A stretch of 64,000 bases of DNA from Aestuariibaculum sp. M13. Lineage in GTDB: Bacteria; Bacteroidota; Bacteroidia; Flavobacteriales; Flavobacteriaceae. Where the stretch lies: NCBI RefSeq assembly GCF_024723255.1, contig NZ_JANIAC010000001.1:1069548-1133547 (forward strand), given 5' to 3'. Each line of letters opens with the position of its first letter. The stretch's first letter is position 1. Positions 24,266 through 32,922 of this stretch are shown piece by piece. The notes under the pieces were generated by a model, which did not search any database, was not told the origin of the DNA, and saw only the letters and a list, made by a program, of their open reading frames with translations. Both the position numbers and the translations under genes were made by a program.

Positions 24266-25285
24266 CTAATCAACTAACTTAAGTAAACCTAAGTCGTGAA
24301 ATAAAAATGTTTTGTTATCGCTCATAGAAACAAACAGCCCGTTTGGGTACTTGCTCCCTAAAGCTACTGTGGTTACATCGCAACCATCGGTTTCTACTGT
24401 TCCTAAATTAATAGCTTTTATAAAAGCGTTGGTTTTTAAATCGAACACGTTAAAGGTATGTGCTTGCTGGTTTGACACAATTAAAAACCCTTTATCCATG
24501 TAATTTGCAATAGCAATCCCTTCAATATCTGACTTAAAGTGCTCGCCTCCAAACAAACTGATTTCGGCATTACCATCTTCTGGATTGGCATGGTATTTTC
24601 TAATCCCAACACCTTCATCAGAATAATACACATATCCTGAAGCATCATCAACAGCAATGGCTTCAATTTCTTTTTGTCCGCTAAAAGTTCCTACTTTTCT
24701 AAGCAAGTTTGCTTTTACACCTAATGAATCAGACAACAATTCGTATTGATATAAATACCCTTCGGTTGGTCCTACTTTTCGACTTACAAAAAAGGAAATA
24801 GCTCCACTTTTCGGATTTTTATAAATTGAAACGCCCATTGGTCGTTTCATCTCCACATCAGTTTCATCGGCGAATACTTTAAAACCACCGTTATCTAAAG
24901 GGGTCATGTCTGGCACCGAATACACACGAACCTGGTGCTTTTCCCTTTCAGTGAATATCATAATGTCGGTTTGTGTAGAATCGTTTAATTTAAAACCATA
25001 TTCTACATCCACATTATTCGGGTAACTCACTCCTGTTAGACTTTTCTCTGGAATTATTTTTCCGTCAAGATTAAAGGCATACACACCACCATTAACCTCA
25101 TCCTTATCGGTACCAAACACAATGCTTTGCTCCGGATTGGCTTTATTCACCCAAATCGCAGGATCATCAGTATCGTGAGGTGTGGTTTCGGTTATTGCTG
25201 TTGCTACAATTTCAGGTAGTTTAGGTCCGCAACTTACCATTAAAGCTGCGACACCTAAAACTAAATTTATTTTTAATTTTTTCAT
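24266..25285 (-). CDS. Beta-propeller phytase (3-phytase), lipoprotein
   Basis: 339 residues. The signal ends LMVSC (Cys19 lipidated), so the enzyme is membrane-anchored. The six-bladed propeller shows family motifs: HDTDDPAIWVN (37-47), FGTDKDEVNGGVYAF, NNVDVEYGF, GQKEIEAIAVDDASGYVYYSDE and SDIEGIAIANY; the acidic residues bind calcium. It hydrolyses phytate (inositol hexakisphosphate), releasing phosphate. It starts 13 bp after the TonB receptor stop, so receptor and phytase are one operon for binding, cleaving and importing phytate-derived phosphate or inositol phosphates. Confidence 0.9.
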   Translation of the reverse strand: MKKLKINLVLGVAALMVSCGPKLPEIVATAITETTPHDTDDPAIWVNKANPEQSIVFGTDKDEVNGGVYAFNLDGKIIPEKSLTGVSYPNNVDVEYGFKLNDSTQTDIMIFTEREKHQVRVYSVPDMTPLDNGGFKVFADETDVEMKRPMGVSIYKNPKSGAISFFVSRKVGPTEGYLYQYELLSDSLGVKANLLRKVGTFSGQKEIEAIAVDDASGYVYYSDEGVGIRKYHANPEDGNAEISLFGGEHFKSDIEGIAIANYMDKGFLIVSNQQAHTFNVFDLKTNAFIKAINLGTVETDGCDVTTVALGSKYPNGLFVSMSDNKTFLFHDLGLLKLVD

Positions 25286-25298
25286 TTATATTCTAATC

Positions 25299-28139
25299 TT
25301 ACTTCTTTTTAAACAAATCGTATTTTAAACCAAAGTTCAGGCGTTTTTCATAGTATTCCATTTGCATGGTCCTTCCTTTTACTCCTTGGTAATAACGTAA
25401 TGGTTGATTTGTGATATTATTTAAATTCACATATAAACTCAACTGTTTTGATAAGGCTACATTAGCATTAAAATCTAAGAAAAACTGTTTGTCGTAGTAA
25501 CGATCTTCGAATGCACGACCACCAATTTCATCAACATACGCATCAGAGAAGTTTCCTGATAAACGTACGCTAAAGTGTTTATCGGCATAGCCCAACGACC
25601 CGTTAAACATGTTTGGTGCTGTATTTGGCAAATCTAAATCGGTACGCTCGTCGCCATCTTCGTTGTAAATGCCATCGGTATTCGATGTTAAATACGTGTA
25701 GTTTAAATAAATACTGAAGTTTTTAGCAAAGCCTGGTAAGAAATCTAAACGACGTTGTAAAGACACCTCAGCACCAAAAACTGTTGCACCGTTTCCGTTT
25801 AATGGTTTGTAAACTTCAAATCCATTGTCGTCTTCAGAAACATTAGTATAGATAAAATCCTGGATGTCTTTATAGAATACACCTCCTGATAATAAACCAA
25901 CAGATTTAAAATACTGCTCGGCCATAATATCGAAGTTCATCGATGTTGTTGGGTTTAATTCTGAATTACCAAAATAAATCTCTTCATCCTCATTGTTAAT
26001 TTCCTGATAAGGCACTAAATCTACGTAATTAGGACGCGCCAAAGTGTTTGTCCATGCAAAACGTAACACGGTATTATCGGCCACATTATATTTTAAATGT
26101 ACACCAGGCAACAGGTTTGTATAGTTGCCTTTATCTTTAACAATTTGCGTCCCGTCGTAGTCACCATCTTCGTTAAACACTAAAGTATTTCCCTCACTAT
26201 CTATGGTTGTATGCTCTAAACGCACACCCGCTAATAAGGTAAACTTATCTGAAAACTGCTGACTTAACATCGCGTAACCTGCATAAACATTTTCGTTTAC
26301 ATCGAAGTTAGCCGTTAAATATTCATCCGGAAGATCTTCACCTTCAAAAAGGCTACTATCATAAAGGTTTAAACCTCCTAAATAATCTGCTGAAGCAAAA
26401 CTTCCAATTTGATACTGACTTCCGGCAAGGAAATCGTTATCGGAATAATTTCTGGTTGGAATATCACCTAAAATATCTAAAGCTCCGGTTTCATCGCTAT
26501 ATTCCATAAAGTCATTGGTTCTGTTTTTATTTTTCAAACGACTTTTAAATCCGAATTTTAAAAACCCTTCCTGATCTTCAACCAAAGTTAAAGGCGCTTT
26601 TACGTTTACAAAGAAATTAACATCTTCTTCTTCGGTATACTGATTTTCTTCGGTAATTTCATCTAATTCAAATAAGCTAAAATCGGCATCGGCAGCGCTT
26701 AAAGGCGTAAACAAAGGCTTATCTCCATTATTATTGAATGCTACTCCGTATTCGCTTTCATATTCTAAATAACGCTCATTTAAACGTTCTTCTGAAGCTT
26801 TTGAGTAAGATGCCATCCAATCTAATTTTACACTACCAAATAAGTGATCTCCACCTAAGCTGTAGTTTTGCATACGCTGATCTTCGAGACGTGCATTTTT
26901 GTTACGTCCACCAACAATACCACCTTTGGTCTGACGCTTAGCTTCAACAGGGAAACTCGTTAAATTTCCGTTAGCATCAACTGTGAAATCACTTGCACCA
27001 ATATCTTCACCATCTAAAATTTCGTTTTCTAAACGGAAACGATTCTCACGGTCGTCTCTCCAATTATAAATAGACTTAAAATATAAACTGTTGTTTTGAT
27101 CTAATTTATAATCGAAGTTAGCCGAAAAACTACGACGCACACGTTGCACTAAATATTCTCTAATTTCAAATACTTTAGCATACGGATTAACAGCTACTTC
27201 TTCTAAGTTGTCTTCGTCGCCATTATTGAACTCGAATTCGTCTTCCCATTCGGCTTCAACGTTATCACTACCAAAATCGTTATCGTTGATAGAAGCCGAA
27301 ACCATCCAACCGAATTTATCATTTTTAGAACGGTTTCCTAATAAGAACGATCCGTTTAAAATACGCTTATCGGTAATAAAGTTAACACCAGAACCGGCAG
27401 TAGCCGATAAACGAAAACCTTGAGGTGACGTTCTGGTAATTAAGTTTACCGAACCACCAAGTGCATCTGCATCCATATTTGGCGTTACCGCTTTATTTAC
27501 CTCAATACTTTGAATCATGTCGGATGGAATTAAATCCATTTGAACATTACGGTTATCACCTTCAGCCGAAGGTATACGACTGCCGTTTAAGGTTACAGAG
27601 TTTAATTGTGGTGATAAACCACGAATAATAATGTTTCTCGCCTCCCCTTGATCGACTTGCATGGTAATACCAGGAATACGTTTTACAGCATCACCCACGT
27701 TAGCATCCGGGAACTTTCCAATTTGATCAGTAGACACGATATTGGTAATATTTTGCTTGTTCTTTTGCGTATTTAATGCTCTGGCTTGTCCGCCTAAACC
27801 ATACCCTGTAATAAGGACTTCATCTAAAGTGGTAGATTCAGAACTCATGGTAATATTTAAAGCTACAGTCTGGTTTGCTTTAACAGTAACTTCTTTCTCC
27901 ACGCTGGCATAACCTAAAAAGCTAACAATTAATTTCTGAAGTCCATCGCGAACTTCAACTAGTGTATACGTACCATCGAAATCGGTAACTGCTCCTTTAT
28001 TAAAACCTTGAACTGCCACAGTGGCTCCTGGTACCGCAATACCGTTTTCATCGGTAATAACCCCTTGTATATTTCCGGTTTGTGAAAAGCTACTTAAAGT
28101 AAATCCAAGCAGCATTAAAAAAACTAAATAGTGTTTCAT
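25299..28139 (-). CDS. TonB-dependent receptor with carboxypeptidase-regulatory-like N-terminal domain
   Basis: 946 residues. Signal peptide (about 1-19); CarboxypepD-regulatory-like domain (about 22-100: GNIQGVITDENG, GAVTDFDGTYTL); plug (about 105-240: DEVLITGYG, GKFPDANVGDAVKRIPGI, IIRGLSPQLNSVTLNG, DADALGGSVNLITR); a large barrel to the C-terminus. The FPDANVGDAVKRIPGI plug belongs to the large TonB receptor subfamily often tied to carbohydrate or phytate uptake, and no SusD partner is present. With the phytase directly downstream, phytate or inositol phosphate is the likely ligand. Confidence 0.92.
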   Translation of the reverse strand: MKHYLVFLMLLGFTLSSFSQTGNIQGVITDENGIAVPGATVAVQGFNKGAVTDFDGTYTLVEVRDGLQKLIVSFLGYASVEKEVTVKANQTVALNITMSSESTTLDEVLITGYGLGGQARALNTQKNKQNITNIVSTDQIGKFPDANVGDAVKRIPGITMQVDQGEARNIIIRGLSPQLNSVTLNGSRIPSAEGDNRNVQMDLIPSDMIQSIEVNKAVTPNMDADALGGSVNLITRTSPQGFRLSATAGSGVNFITDKRILNGSFLLGNRSKNDKFGWMVSASINDNDFGSDNVEAEWEDEFEFNNGDEDNLEEVAVNPYAKVFEIREYLVQRVRRSFSANFDYKLDQNNSLYFKSIYNWRDDRENRFRLENEILDGEDIGASDFTVDANGNLTSFPVEAKRQTKGGIVGGRNKNARLEDQRMQNYSLGGDHLFGSVKLDWMASYSKASEERLNERYLEYESEYGVAFNNNGDKPLFTPLSAADADFSLFELDEITEENQYTEEEDVNFFVNVKAPLTLVEDQEGFLKFGFKSRLKNKNRTNDFMEYSDETGALDILGDIPTRNYSDNDFLAGSQYQIGSFASADYLGGLNLYDSSLFEGEDLPDEYLTANFDVNENVYAGYAMLSQQFSDKFTLLAGVRLEHTTIDSEGNTLVFNEDGDYDGTQIVKDKGNYTNLLPGVHLKYNVADNTVLRFAWTNTLARPNYVDLVPYQEINNEDEEIYFGNSELNPTTSMNFDIMAEQYFKSVGLLSGGVFYKDIQDFIYTNVSEDDNGFEVYKPLNGNGATVFGAEVSLQRRLDFLPGFAKNFSIYLNYTYLTSNTDGIYNEDGDERTDLDLPNTAPNMFNGSLGYADKHFSVRLSGNFSDAYVDEIGGRAFEDRYYDKQFFLDFNANVALSKQLSLYVNLNNITNQPLRYYQGVKGRTMQMEYYEKRLNFGLKYDLFKKK

Positions 28140-28184
28140 TTTTGAGTTGATTATTTTTAGTTAAATTCTTGGAGCAAAACTACC

Positions 28185-28192
28185 AACCAACT
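28185..28192 (-). promoter_or_regulatory. Promoter -7 box of the receptor-phytase operon
   Basis: Minus-strand TAGTTTTG fits TAnnTTTG, 46 nt before the receptor start. No -33 TTG at ideal distance. Confidence 0.5.
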
Positions 28193-28297
28193 CTTTTAAA
28201 TAGCTAAAGCCTGTGTTAACAAACCGTAACAACCTCCCGTGCACAGGGTATATTACAAAGCAACATTAACATTCAGGTAACATTGCATTAAGTTTCA

Positions 28298-29872
28298 CTA
28301 TACATTAGCCAGAAACACATCTAACTTCTCTTTGGGCTGAAGCGGTAATTTTTTTCGCATGCGGTAACGTGCAATCCGAACACTATCGGGTGTAATATGA
28401 AGAATGGATGCCATATCTTTTGAAGACAAGTTTAATCGTATAAGCATACACAAGCGTAAATCGGAAGTTGAAAGCTCTTCTATAGCTTCTGCTTTTAATT
28501 TATCAAAGAATCCTGGATGAATTTGCCCGAAGAAACCTAACAATTCACTCCATTCGTTTTGTTGCGACAGTTCAAAATCGATATCTTTCGCCAGACTTTC
28601 TAGTTTACTTTTTATAAACTCGCTATTTCTGTCCTTTATATTAATCAAAGTTCTGGAAACATCAGCAAGCATTTTATTTTTTTGCGCCAGATTTAAACTG
28701 TAATTCGTTAATGCCGACACCTGAATGTCGATTTCACGTTTTAATGCTTTTTCTTCTGAAGTTTTCTTTTCTAAATCGGCTTTTAATAATTGCTGTTTAA
28801 ATTGAAGAATGGTTTTTTCCTGTTTCTTTTTCTTTTTAAAATAGACTAAAATCACAAAAAACAAAACGGTTAAAGCAACAGCTAACAAGACGACAACCAG
28901 TTGCCTTTGCTTAATTATTTCATTTTGTTTACTTAAAAGTTCAAGTTGATTTTCACGTTCCTTTACTTCATGTAAAATTTGCAGCGAACTAACCAATTCG
29001 GCATTATGGCGCTTTAATTCCTGCTCGTTAGTAATGGTTTGATTACTTAAATTCTGATAGGCTTTTTCAAAATCGCCCATTTCTGCATACGTGCGTGCCA
29101 TATCTTTTAAAGCACTCTCTTCCTGCGATCCGTTTTTAGTTTGCAGGGCCAAACTTAAAGCTTGCTCCGTATAAAACAATGCCTTATCATATATTCCCGA
29201 TTTACGATTGGCATCACCAAGATTGTTAAGAATATTGTTTCGAATATCTGAAGTACTATTTTTTGCGTAATCAAATGCTTTTAAAAAATACCTGTAAGCT
29301 ACATCATACTGTTCAAGATCTTCATAAATACTTCCAATATTTTCATTGGTTATAGCCAATCCCGTGCTGTCTTTTAAGGTTTGATAAAGTTCTAAACTTC
29401 TGTTTTGATATTTTAACGCATCATCATATCTCTGCTCCTTTTCAGAAACACTACCTAATAAAGCATTAGCCTTTGCTAATCCTTTTTTATAATCTAGATA
29501 ATTTGACACCTCTAAGCTTTCTTTTAAAAAAGATTTAGCTTCATCAAATTGTTTAAAACCAAGATGAATTTCGGCTAAACGCGCATTGAGCCATACAAAT
29601 AATGTATCTTTGTTATTGTCATAATCCTGCGCTAAATGGTATTCTTTAACAGCTTCGCTATCCAGACCTAAATTCAAATAAAAGTCCCCAAGTTTTGTGT
29701 AAATTGTCGCTATTACTAGAGAATCTTCTTTAAAACGAGCATCCTTTAATTGCGACTTAAAATTAGTGAATTTTACATCGACCTGAAAAGAAGTGATTGA
29801 ATCCTGAGCCTGGCCAAAAACCGACAGAATAATAAAACATGAAGTTAAAAGAAATTTTAAGTAATATACCAT
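28298..29872 (-). CDS. TPR-containing membrane regulator with C-terminal LuxR-type HTH
   Basis: 524 residues. Signal-like N-terminus (about 1-22); at least five tetratricopeptide repeats (about 35-300, e.g. AVKEYHLAQDYD, YDDALKYQNRSLELY, YDVAYRYFLKAFDYA, YDKALFYTEQALSLA); one membrane helix (about 325-347); a charged coiled coil; and a C-terminal HTH with LRLCMLIRLNLSSKDMASIL and DSVRIARYRMRKKL. This layout is a Bacteroidota one-protein sensor: TPR outside, DNA-binding domain inside. It lies 158 bp upstream of the TonB receptor in the same direction and is the obvious candidate regulator of that phytase locus (inference). Confidence 0.85.
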   Translation of the reverse strand: MVYYLKFLLTSCFIILSVFGQAQDSITSFQVDVKFTNFKSQLKDARFKEDSLVIATIYTKLGDFYLNLGLDSEAVKEYHLAQDYDNNKDTLFVWLNARLAEIHLGFKQFDEAKSFLKESLEVSNYLDYKKGLAKANALLGSVSEKEQRYDDALKYQNRSLELYQTLKDSTGLAITNENIGSIYEDLEQYDVAYRYFLKAFDYAKNSTSDIRNNILNNLGDANRKSGIYDKALFYTEQALSLALQTKNGSQEESALKDMARTYAEMGDFEKAYQNLSNQTITNEQELKRHNAELVSSLQILHEVKERENQLELLSKQNEIIKQRQLVVVLLAVALTVLFFVILVYFKKKKKQEKTILQFKQQLLKADLEKKTSEEKALKREIDIQVSALTNYSLNLAQKNKMLADVSRTLINIKDRNSEFIKSKLESLAKDIDFELSQQNEWSELLGFFGQIHPGFFDKLKAEAIEELSTSDLRLCMLIRLNLSSKDMASILHITPDSVRIARYRMRKKLPLQPKEKLDVFLANV

Positions 29873-29959
29873 CGCAAGTTTCCAAATAAAACTTTAAAGA
29901 AACATAACTTATATTACTTGAAAATGTATTTAATATTAACTTATAATTATTAAACACGA

Positions 29960-29987
29960 AAACCCTTCCTGTAAACAGAAAGGGTTT
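29960..29987 (-). terminator. Terminator of the rplU-rpmA operon
   Basis: Arms AAACCCTTCCTG (29960-29971) and CAGAAAGGGTTT (29976-29987) with one mismatch and a 4-nt loop, just beyond the rpmA stop at 30011. The T-run on the minus strand is short. Confidence 0.6.
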
Positions 29988-30010
29988 AATATCTTAAAAA
30001 GAATTGTTTC

Positions 30011-30271
30011 TTAAGCTTCGAAAGGCTCGATAGAAACGTAAGACTTGTTGTCTTTCTTTTTAGTGAATTTTACAACGCCATCAACTTGAGCGTGTAAAGT
30101 ATGATCTTTACCTTGGTAAACATTTTCACCTGGGTGGTGTGTGTTACCTCTTTGTCTAACGATAATGTTTCCAGCTAATGCAGCTTGACCACCAAAAATC
30201 TTAACACCTAATCGTTTCGATTCTGATTCTCTACCGTTTTTCGAACTTCCGACTCCTTTTTTATGTGCCAT
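30011..30271 (-). CDS. rpmA: 50S ribosomal protein L27
   Basis: 86 residues. The N-terminal [20 protein letters not shown] reaches toward the peptidyl-transferase centre and needs no processing here (no Firmicute-type extension). The core [17 protein letters not shown] is conserved. It follows rplU by 23 bp in the universal rplU-rpmA order. Confidence 0.96.
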   Translation of the reverse strand: MAHKKGVGSSKNGRESESKRLGVKIFGGQAALAGNIIVRQRGNTHHPGENVYQGKDHTLHAQVDGVVKFTKKKDNKSYVSIEPFEA

Positions 30272-30294
30272 TTTATTTCGATTTTATTTTGTTA

Positions 30295-30777
30295 TTAACT
30301 TAAAGCAGCGATTAATTCAGCTTTTTTCATTGTAGAAAATCCTGAAATATCTTTTGCTTTCGCTAGTTCTCTTAATTCAGCAACAGTTAAAGCGCTTAAG
30401 TCTTGAGAAGCGTCAGCTTTAGGAGCCTCTACTTTTTTCTCAGCTTTTGCAGCTGGCTTAGCACCTGAAGCAACGATACTTTCAATAACAATCTCTGTTA
30501 AAGCTTGTCTGTGACCGTTTTTTACACGGTAACCTTTTCTACGTTTCTTCTTGAAAACTATTACTTTATCACCTTTAAGGTGCTTTAAAACTTTTGCTCC
30601 TACTTGAGCTCCGTTTATAGCTGGGGCGCCTACAGTTACATTGTCACCGTCGCTTAAAAGAAGTACATTATCAAAAGATACTGCGTCACCTTCTTCTGTT
30701 GCTAAACGATTAACAAAAACTTTCTGGTCTTTTTCAACTTTGAATTGTTGCCCTGCTATCTCTACAATTGCGTACAT
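30295..30777 (-). CDS. rplU: 50S ribosomal protein L21 with C-terminal extension
   Basis: 160 residues from the ATG at 30777 (MYAIVEIAGQQFKVEKDQ); a longer frame to 30840 overlaps the promoter and lacks family support. The L21 domain covers about 1-104. An Ala/Lys linker (about 105-125) leads to a helical tail (about 127-160: LSALTVAELRELAKAKDISG, MKKAELIAAL) that resembles the SAP/Rho-N helical fold seen on L21 of many Bacteroidota. It binds 23S rRNA and is an early assembly protein. Its -7 box is at 30838-30845. Confidence 0.95.
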   Translation of the reverse strand: MYAIVEIAGQQFKVEKDQKVFVNRLATEEGDAVSFDNVLLLSDGDNVTVGAPAINGAQVGAKVLKHLKGDKVIVFKKKRRKGYRVKNGHRQALTEIVIESIVASGAKPAAKAEKKVEAPKADASQDLSALTVAELRELAKAKDISGFSTMKKAELIAALS

Positions 30778-30819
30778 AGCGTAACGTTTATTAATTAAAT
30801 TTGTTATAAATACTACTAA

Positions 30820-30831
30820 CCTTATATAAGG
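30820..30831 (-). promoter_or_regulatory. Palindrome at the 5' end of the rplU leader
   Basis: CCTTATATAAGG, a perfect 12-nt palindrome, lies 7-18 nt downstream of the -7 box, at the very start of the predicted transcript. Confidence 0.4.
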
Positions 30832-30837
30832 CGGGTG

Positions 30838-30845
30838 CAAATATA
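30838..30845 (-). promoter_or_regulatory. Promoter -7 box of rplU-rpmA
   Basis: Minus-strand TATATTTG, an exact TAnnTTTG, 61 nt before the L21 start. Confidence 0.6.
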
Positions 30846-30872
30846 CTGCTAATTAATTAATTTACAAACGTT

Positions 30873-31316
30873 TTATTTAGTTTGCGTGCTATTTTTTAAA
30901 AATTGCATAACTGCCAGAGTTGCAATAACTGTTGTCGCGAATCCCATGATTAAAACCACAAAGGTAACTAAGCCTGTATCAGCGTCTAAACCTCCTTTTA
31001 GGACTTTAAATAATTCTGATAAAAATCCGGCATTGATTTCGGTAATGTAAAACAAAAAGAAAAAAGTAAATAAAATGGCCGCAATAAAACCAGTTATAAG
31101 TCCGGTTTTAAAACCCTCACCATACGAAAACGCTTCTGGTTTTTCTAGTTTAGTGAGCTTAATGGCTTCGTAAATACCAAAAGCGGTAATAACGGCATTA
31201 AAAAAACTAAACGCCGGATAAATGTGCCTGTGAAACAAAGCCAAAATTAAAAAATACGCAATTAAAACGGCACTGGTAACCAGACCAAATCGGATAGGAA
31301 GAGCTATTTTTTTCAT
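30873..31316 (-). CDS. DUF4199 membrane protein
   Basis: 147 residues with four hydrophobic segments (about 9-28, 34-48, 72-94, 112-140) and the family block FSYGEGFKTGLITGFIAA (63-80) after the second helix. DUF4199 is a Bacteroidota membrane family of unknown function. It is a lone gene between rplU and an EamA permease. Confidence 0.82.
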   Translation of the reverse strand: MKKIALPIRFGLVTSAVLIAYFLILALFHRHIYPAFSFFNAVITAFGIYEAIKLTKLEKPEAFSYGEGFKTGLITGFIAAILFTFFFLFYITEINAGFLSELFKVLKGGLDADTGLVTFVVLIMGFATTVIATLAVMQFLKNSTQTK

Positions 31317-31406
31317 TTTTACTAAAAATTTATTCTCTTAAATTTCGTGAAAATTCCTGAAAAAAAATAATTTAAATCAAATTATTACCTACTGAATATC
31401 TGAAAG

Positions 31407-32282
31407 TTATTGTTGTTTGTGTACTAAAAAAACACCTAAAAGAATTACAAAACTAGCCGCACCCTGAACTAAACTAAAGCGCTCACCATCAAGAAACCCC
31501 CACATTAAAGCAACGATTGGCATGACATACGTTACCGAAGATGTGAATACCGGCGTACTTATTTTAACCAGTTTATTGAACATAATTTTAGCCATAGCCG
31601 TTCCAAAAAACGATAAGGTTGTAATATAAACCATAGACATTTTAAATTCCGGATTTCTAAATGTCTTTTCAGAAAAGAAATCCACAAAAAACAACATAAT
31701 TATGGCCGGAAAAAAGATAACTGTATAATTACCCGCAGCTATAGTTAAAGGCTTCACATTATGAAGATATCGTTTTATGATATTCACATTTAATCCATAC
31801 ATCAAACCTGAAAGCAAAATAAAACCTGCATACCAGTAATTTTGATTTGGGTTAAGTTCTGCCCCATTCAACATTAAAATACAAGAACCAACAAACCCGA
31901 TAACCAACCCTAAAAACTGACGCTTAGACGAAGGAATATTAAAAAAGGCCAAGCCTAACCAAAAGGTATGTATAGGCACTAAGGAATTAAGTACCGAGGT
32001 TACCGCACTATCAATTTCGGTTTCTGCTATGGCGAATAAAAACGCAGGAATAAAAGAGCCAACCAACCCTGAAATTGCTAACCATTTCCATTCGTTAAGG
32101 GTTACACTTTTCAACCCTCTAAACCCTAATGCTAATAAAATTAATGATGTTATTAAGTTCCTCAATACCCCAAGTTGCATTGGAGTTAATCCCAAAAGTG
32201 ACTTTTTAATTAAAATAAAAGAACTTCCCCAGATTAACGAGAGTACAAATAAATATACCCATTTTAAATTTTGACTTTTCAC
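31407..32282 (-). CDS. EamA/DMT family permease
   Basis: 291 residues, ten membrane helices in two EamA repeats. The N-terminal WVYLFVLSLIWGSSFILIKK and the mid-protein GLMYGLNVNIIKRYL are typical. It sits in the inner membrane as a metabolite exporter or importer with unknown substrate. A -7 box TAATTTTG (32303-32310, minus strand) lies 21 nt before the start, giving a very short leader. Confidence 0.88.
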   Translation of the reverse strand: MKSQNLKWVYLFVLSLIWGSSFILIKKSLLGLTPMQLGVLRNLITSLILLALGFRGLKSVTLNEWKWLAISGLVGSFIPAFLFAIAETEIDSAVTSVLNSLVPIHTFWLGLAFFNIPSSKRQFLGLVIGFVGSCILMLNGAELNPNQNYWYAGFILLSGLMYGLNVNIIKRYLHNVKPLTIAAGNYTVIFFPAIIMLFFVDFFSEKTFRNPEFKMSMVYITTLSFFGTAMAKIMFNKLVKISTPVFTSSVTYVMPIVALMWGFLDGERFSLVQGAASFVILLGVFLVHKQQ

Positions 32283-32302
32283 TCAGCATTTTGTTTATAC
32301 AA

Positions 32303-32310
32303 CAAAATTA
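32303..32310 (-). promoter_or_regulatory. Promoter -7 box of the EamA permease gene
   Basis: Minus-strand TAATTTTG fits TAnnTTTG. Confidence 0.45.
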
Positions 32311-32342
32311 GAGTTCTAAAACCAACAAACCGTATTATTTAG

Positions 32343-32350
32343 TAATTTTG
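32343..32350 (+). promoter_or_regulatory. Promoter -7 box of the HMA lipoprotein gene
   Basis: TAATTTTG fits TAnnTTTG, 33 nt before the ATG at 32383. It also shows that the longer frame starting at 32350 is not the real start. Confidence 0.5.
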
Positions 32351-32382
32351 TGCTTCATAATACCCTTATAAAACCATTGAAA

Positions 32383-32868
32383 ATGAAAAACATATTCTTT
32401 ATTGCCCTATTATCTCTTCTTGCTTTTAATTGTAAAAATAAAGCTGAAGCTGAAGTAAAAACTGTTGAAGTTGCAACGACCGGCACTCAAGAGTTAGACC
32501 CAAATGCAAAATACGCTAAAGCTGAATTTACCGTTGAGGGTATGACTTGCATGATGGGATGCGCTAAAACTATTGAAAACAAATTAGCTAAAATGGAAGG
32601 CGTTAAATCTGCTAAAGTAGATTTCGACAAAAAATTAGCCATGGTTGAATACAACGAAGCGCTGGTTACTCCGGAAAATTTAACAGAAACTGTTGCTCTT
32701 GTTAGCGACACTTATAAAGTAAGCGACATGAAAACTGTTGATAGTTTTTCAACTGAAAAAGCATGTAATGCCAACTGTGCTAAAGCGTGTTGTACTAACA
32801 AAACTGCAGAAGAAAAAGCTGCTTGCGCTAAAGATTGTAAAAAAGCTTGTTGTGCAGAAAAAGCCTAA
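32383..32868 (+). CDS. Lipoprotein with HMA metal-binding domain and Cys-rich tail
   Basis: 161 residues from the ATG at 32383. Lipobox LLAFNC (Cys17 lipidated), then a short linker and a heavy-metal-associated domain (about 46-115) whose loop is GMTCMMGC: Cys56 and Cys60 are spaced C-x3-C instead of the usual C-x2-C, with two Met between. The tail (about 126-161) has two copies of C-x3-C-x3-CC (128/132/136/137 and 148/152/156/157), spaced 20 residues. It most likely binds copper or a similar soft metal in the periplasm. It is a single gene with its own promoter and terminator, and no P-type ATPase lies beside it. Confidence 0.85.
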   Translation: MKNIFFIALLSLLAFNCKNKAEAEVKTVEVATTGTQELDPNAKYAKAEFTVEGMTCMMGCAKTIENKLAKMEGVKSAKVDFDKKLAMVEYNEALVTPENLTETVALVSDTYKVSDMKTVDSFSTEKACNANCAKACCTNKTAEEKAACAKDCKKACCAEKA

Positions 32869-32888
32869 CTTCTATTAATAATACATAA

Positions 32889-32922
32889 AAAAAGCGTCTC
32901 GAAATCGAGACGCTTTTTTTTA
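32889..32922. terminator. Bidirectional terminator between HMA lipoprotein gene and gldD
   Basis: Arms AAAGCGTCTCG and CGAGACGCTTT flank a short AAAT loop (about 32889-32915), with an A-run before and a long T-run after. It serves both convergent genes. Confidence 0.75.
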
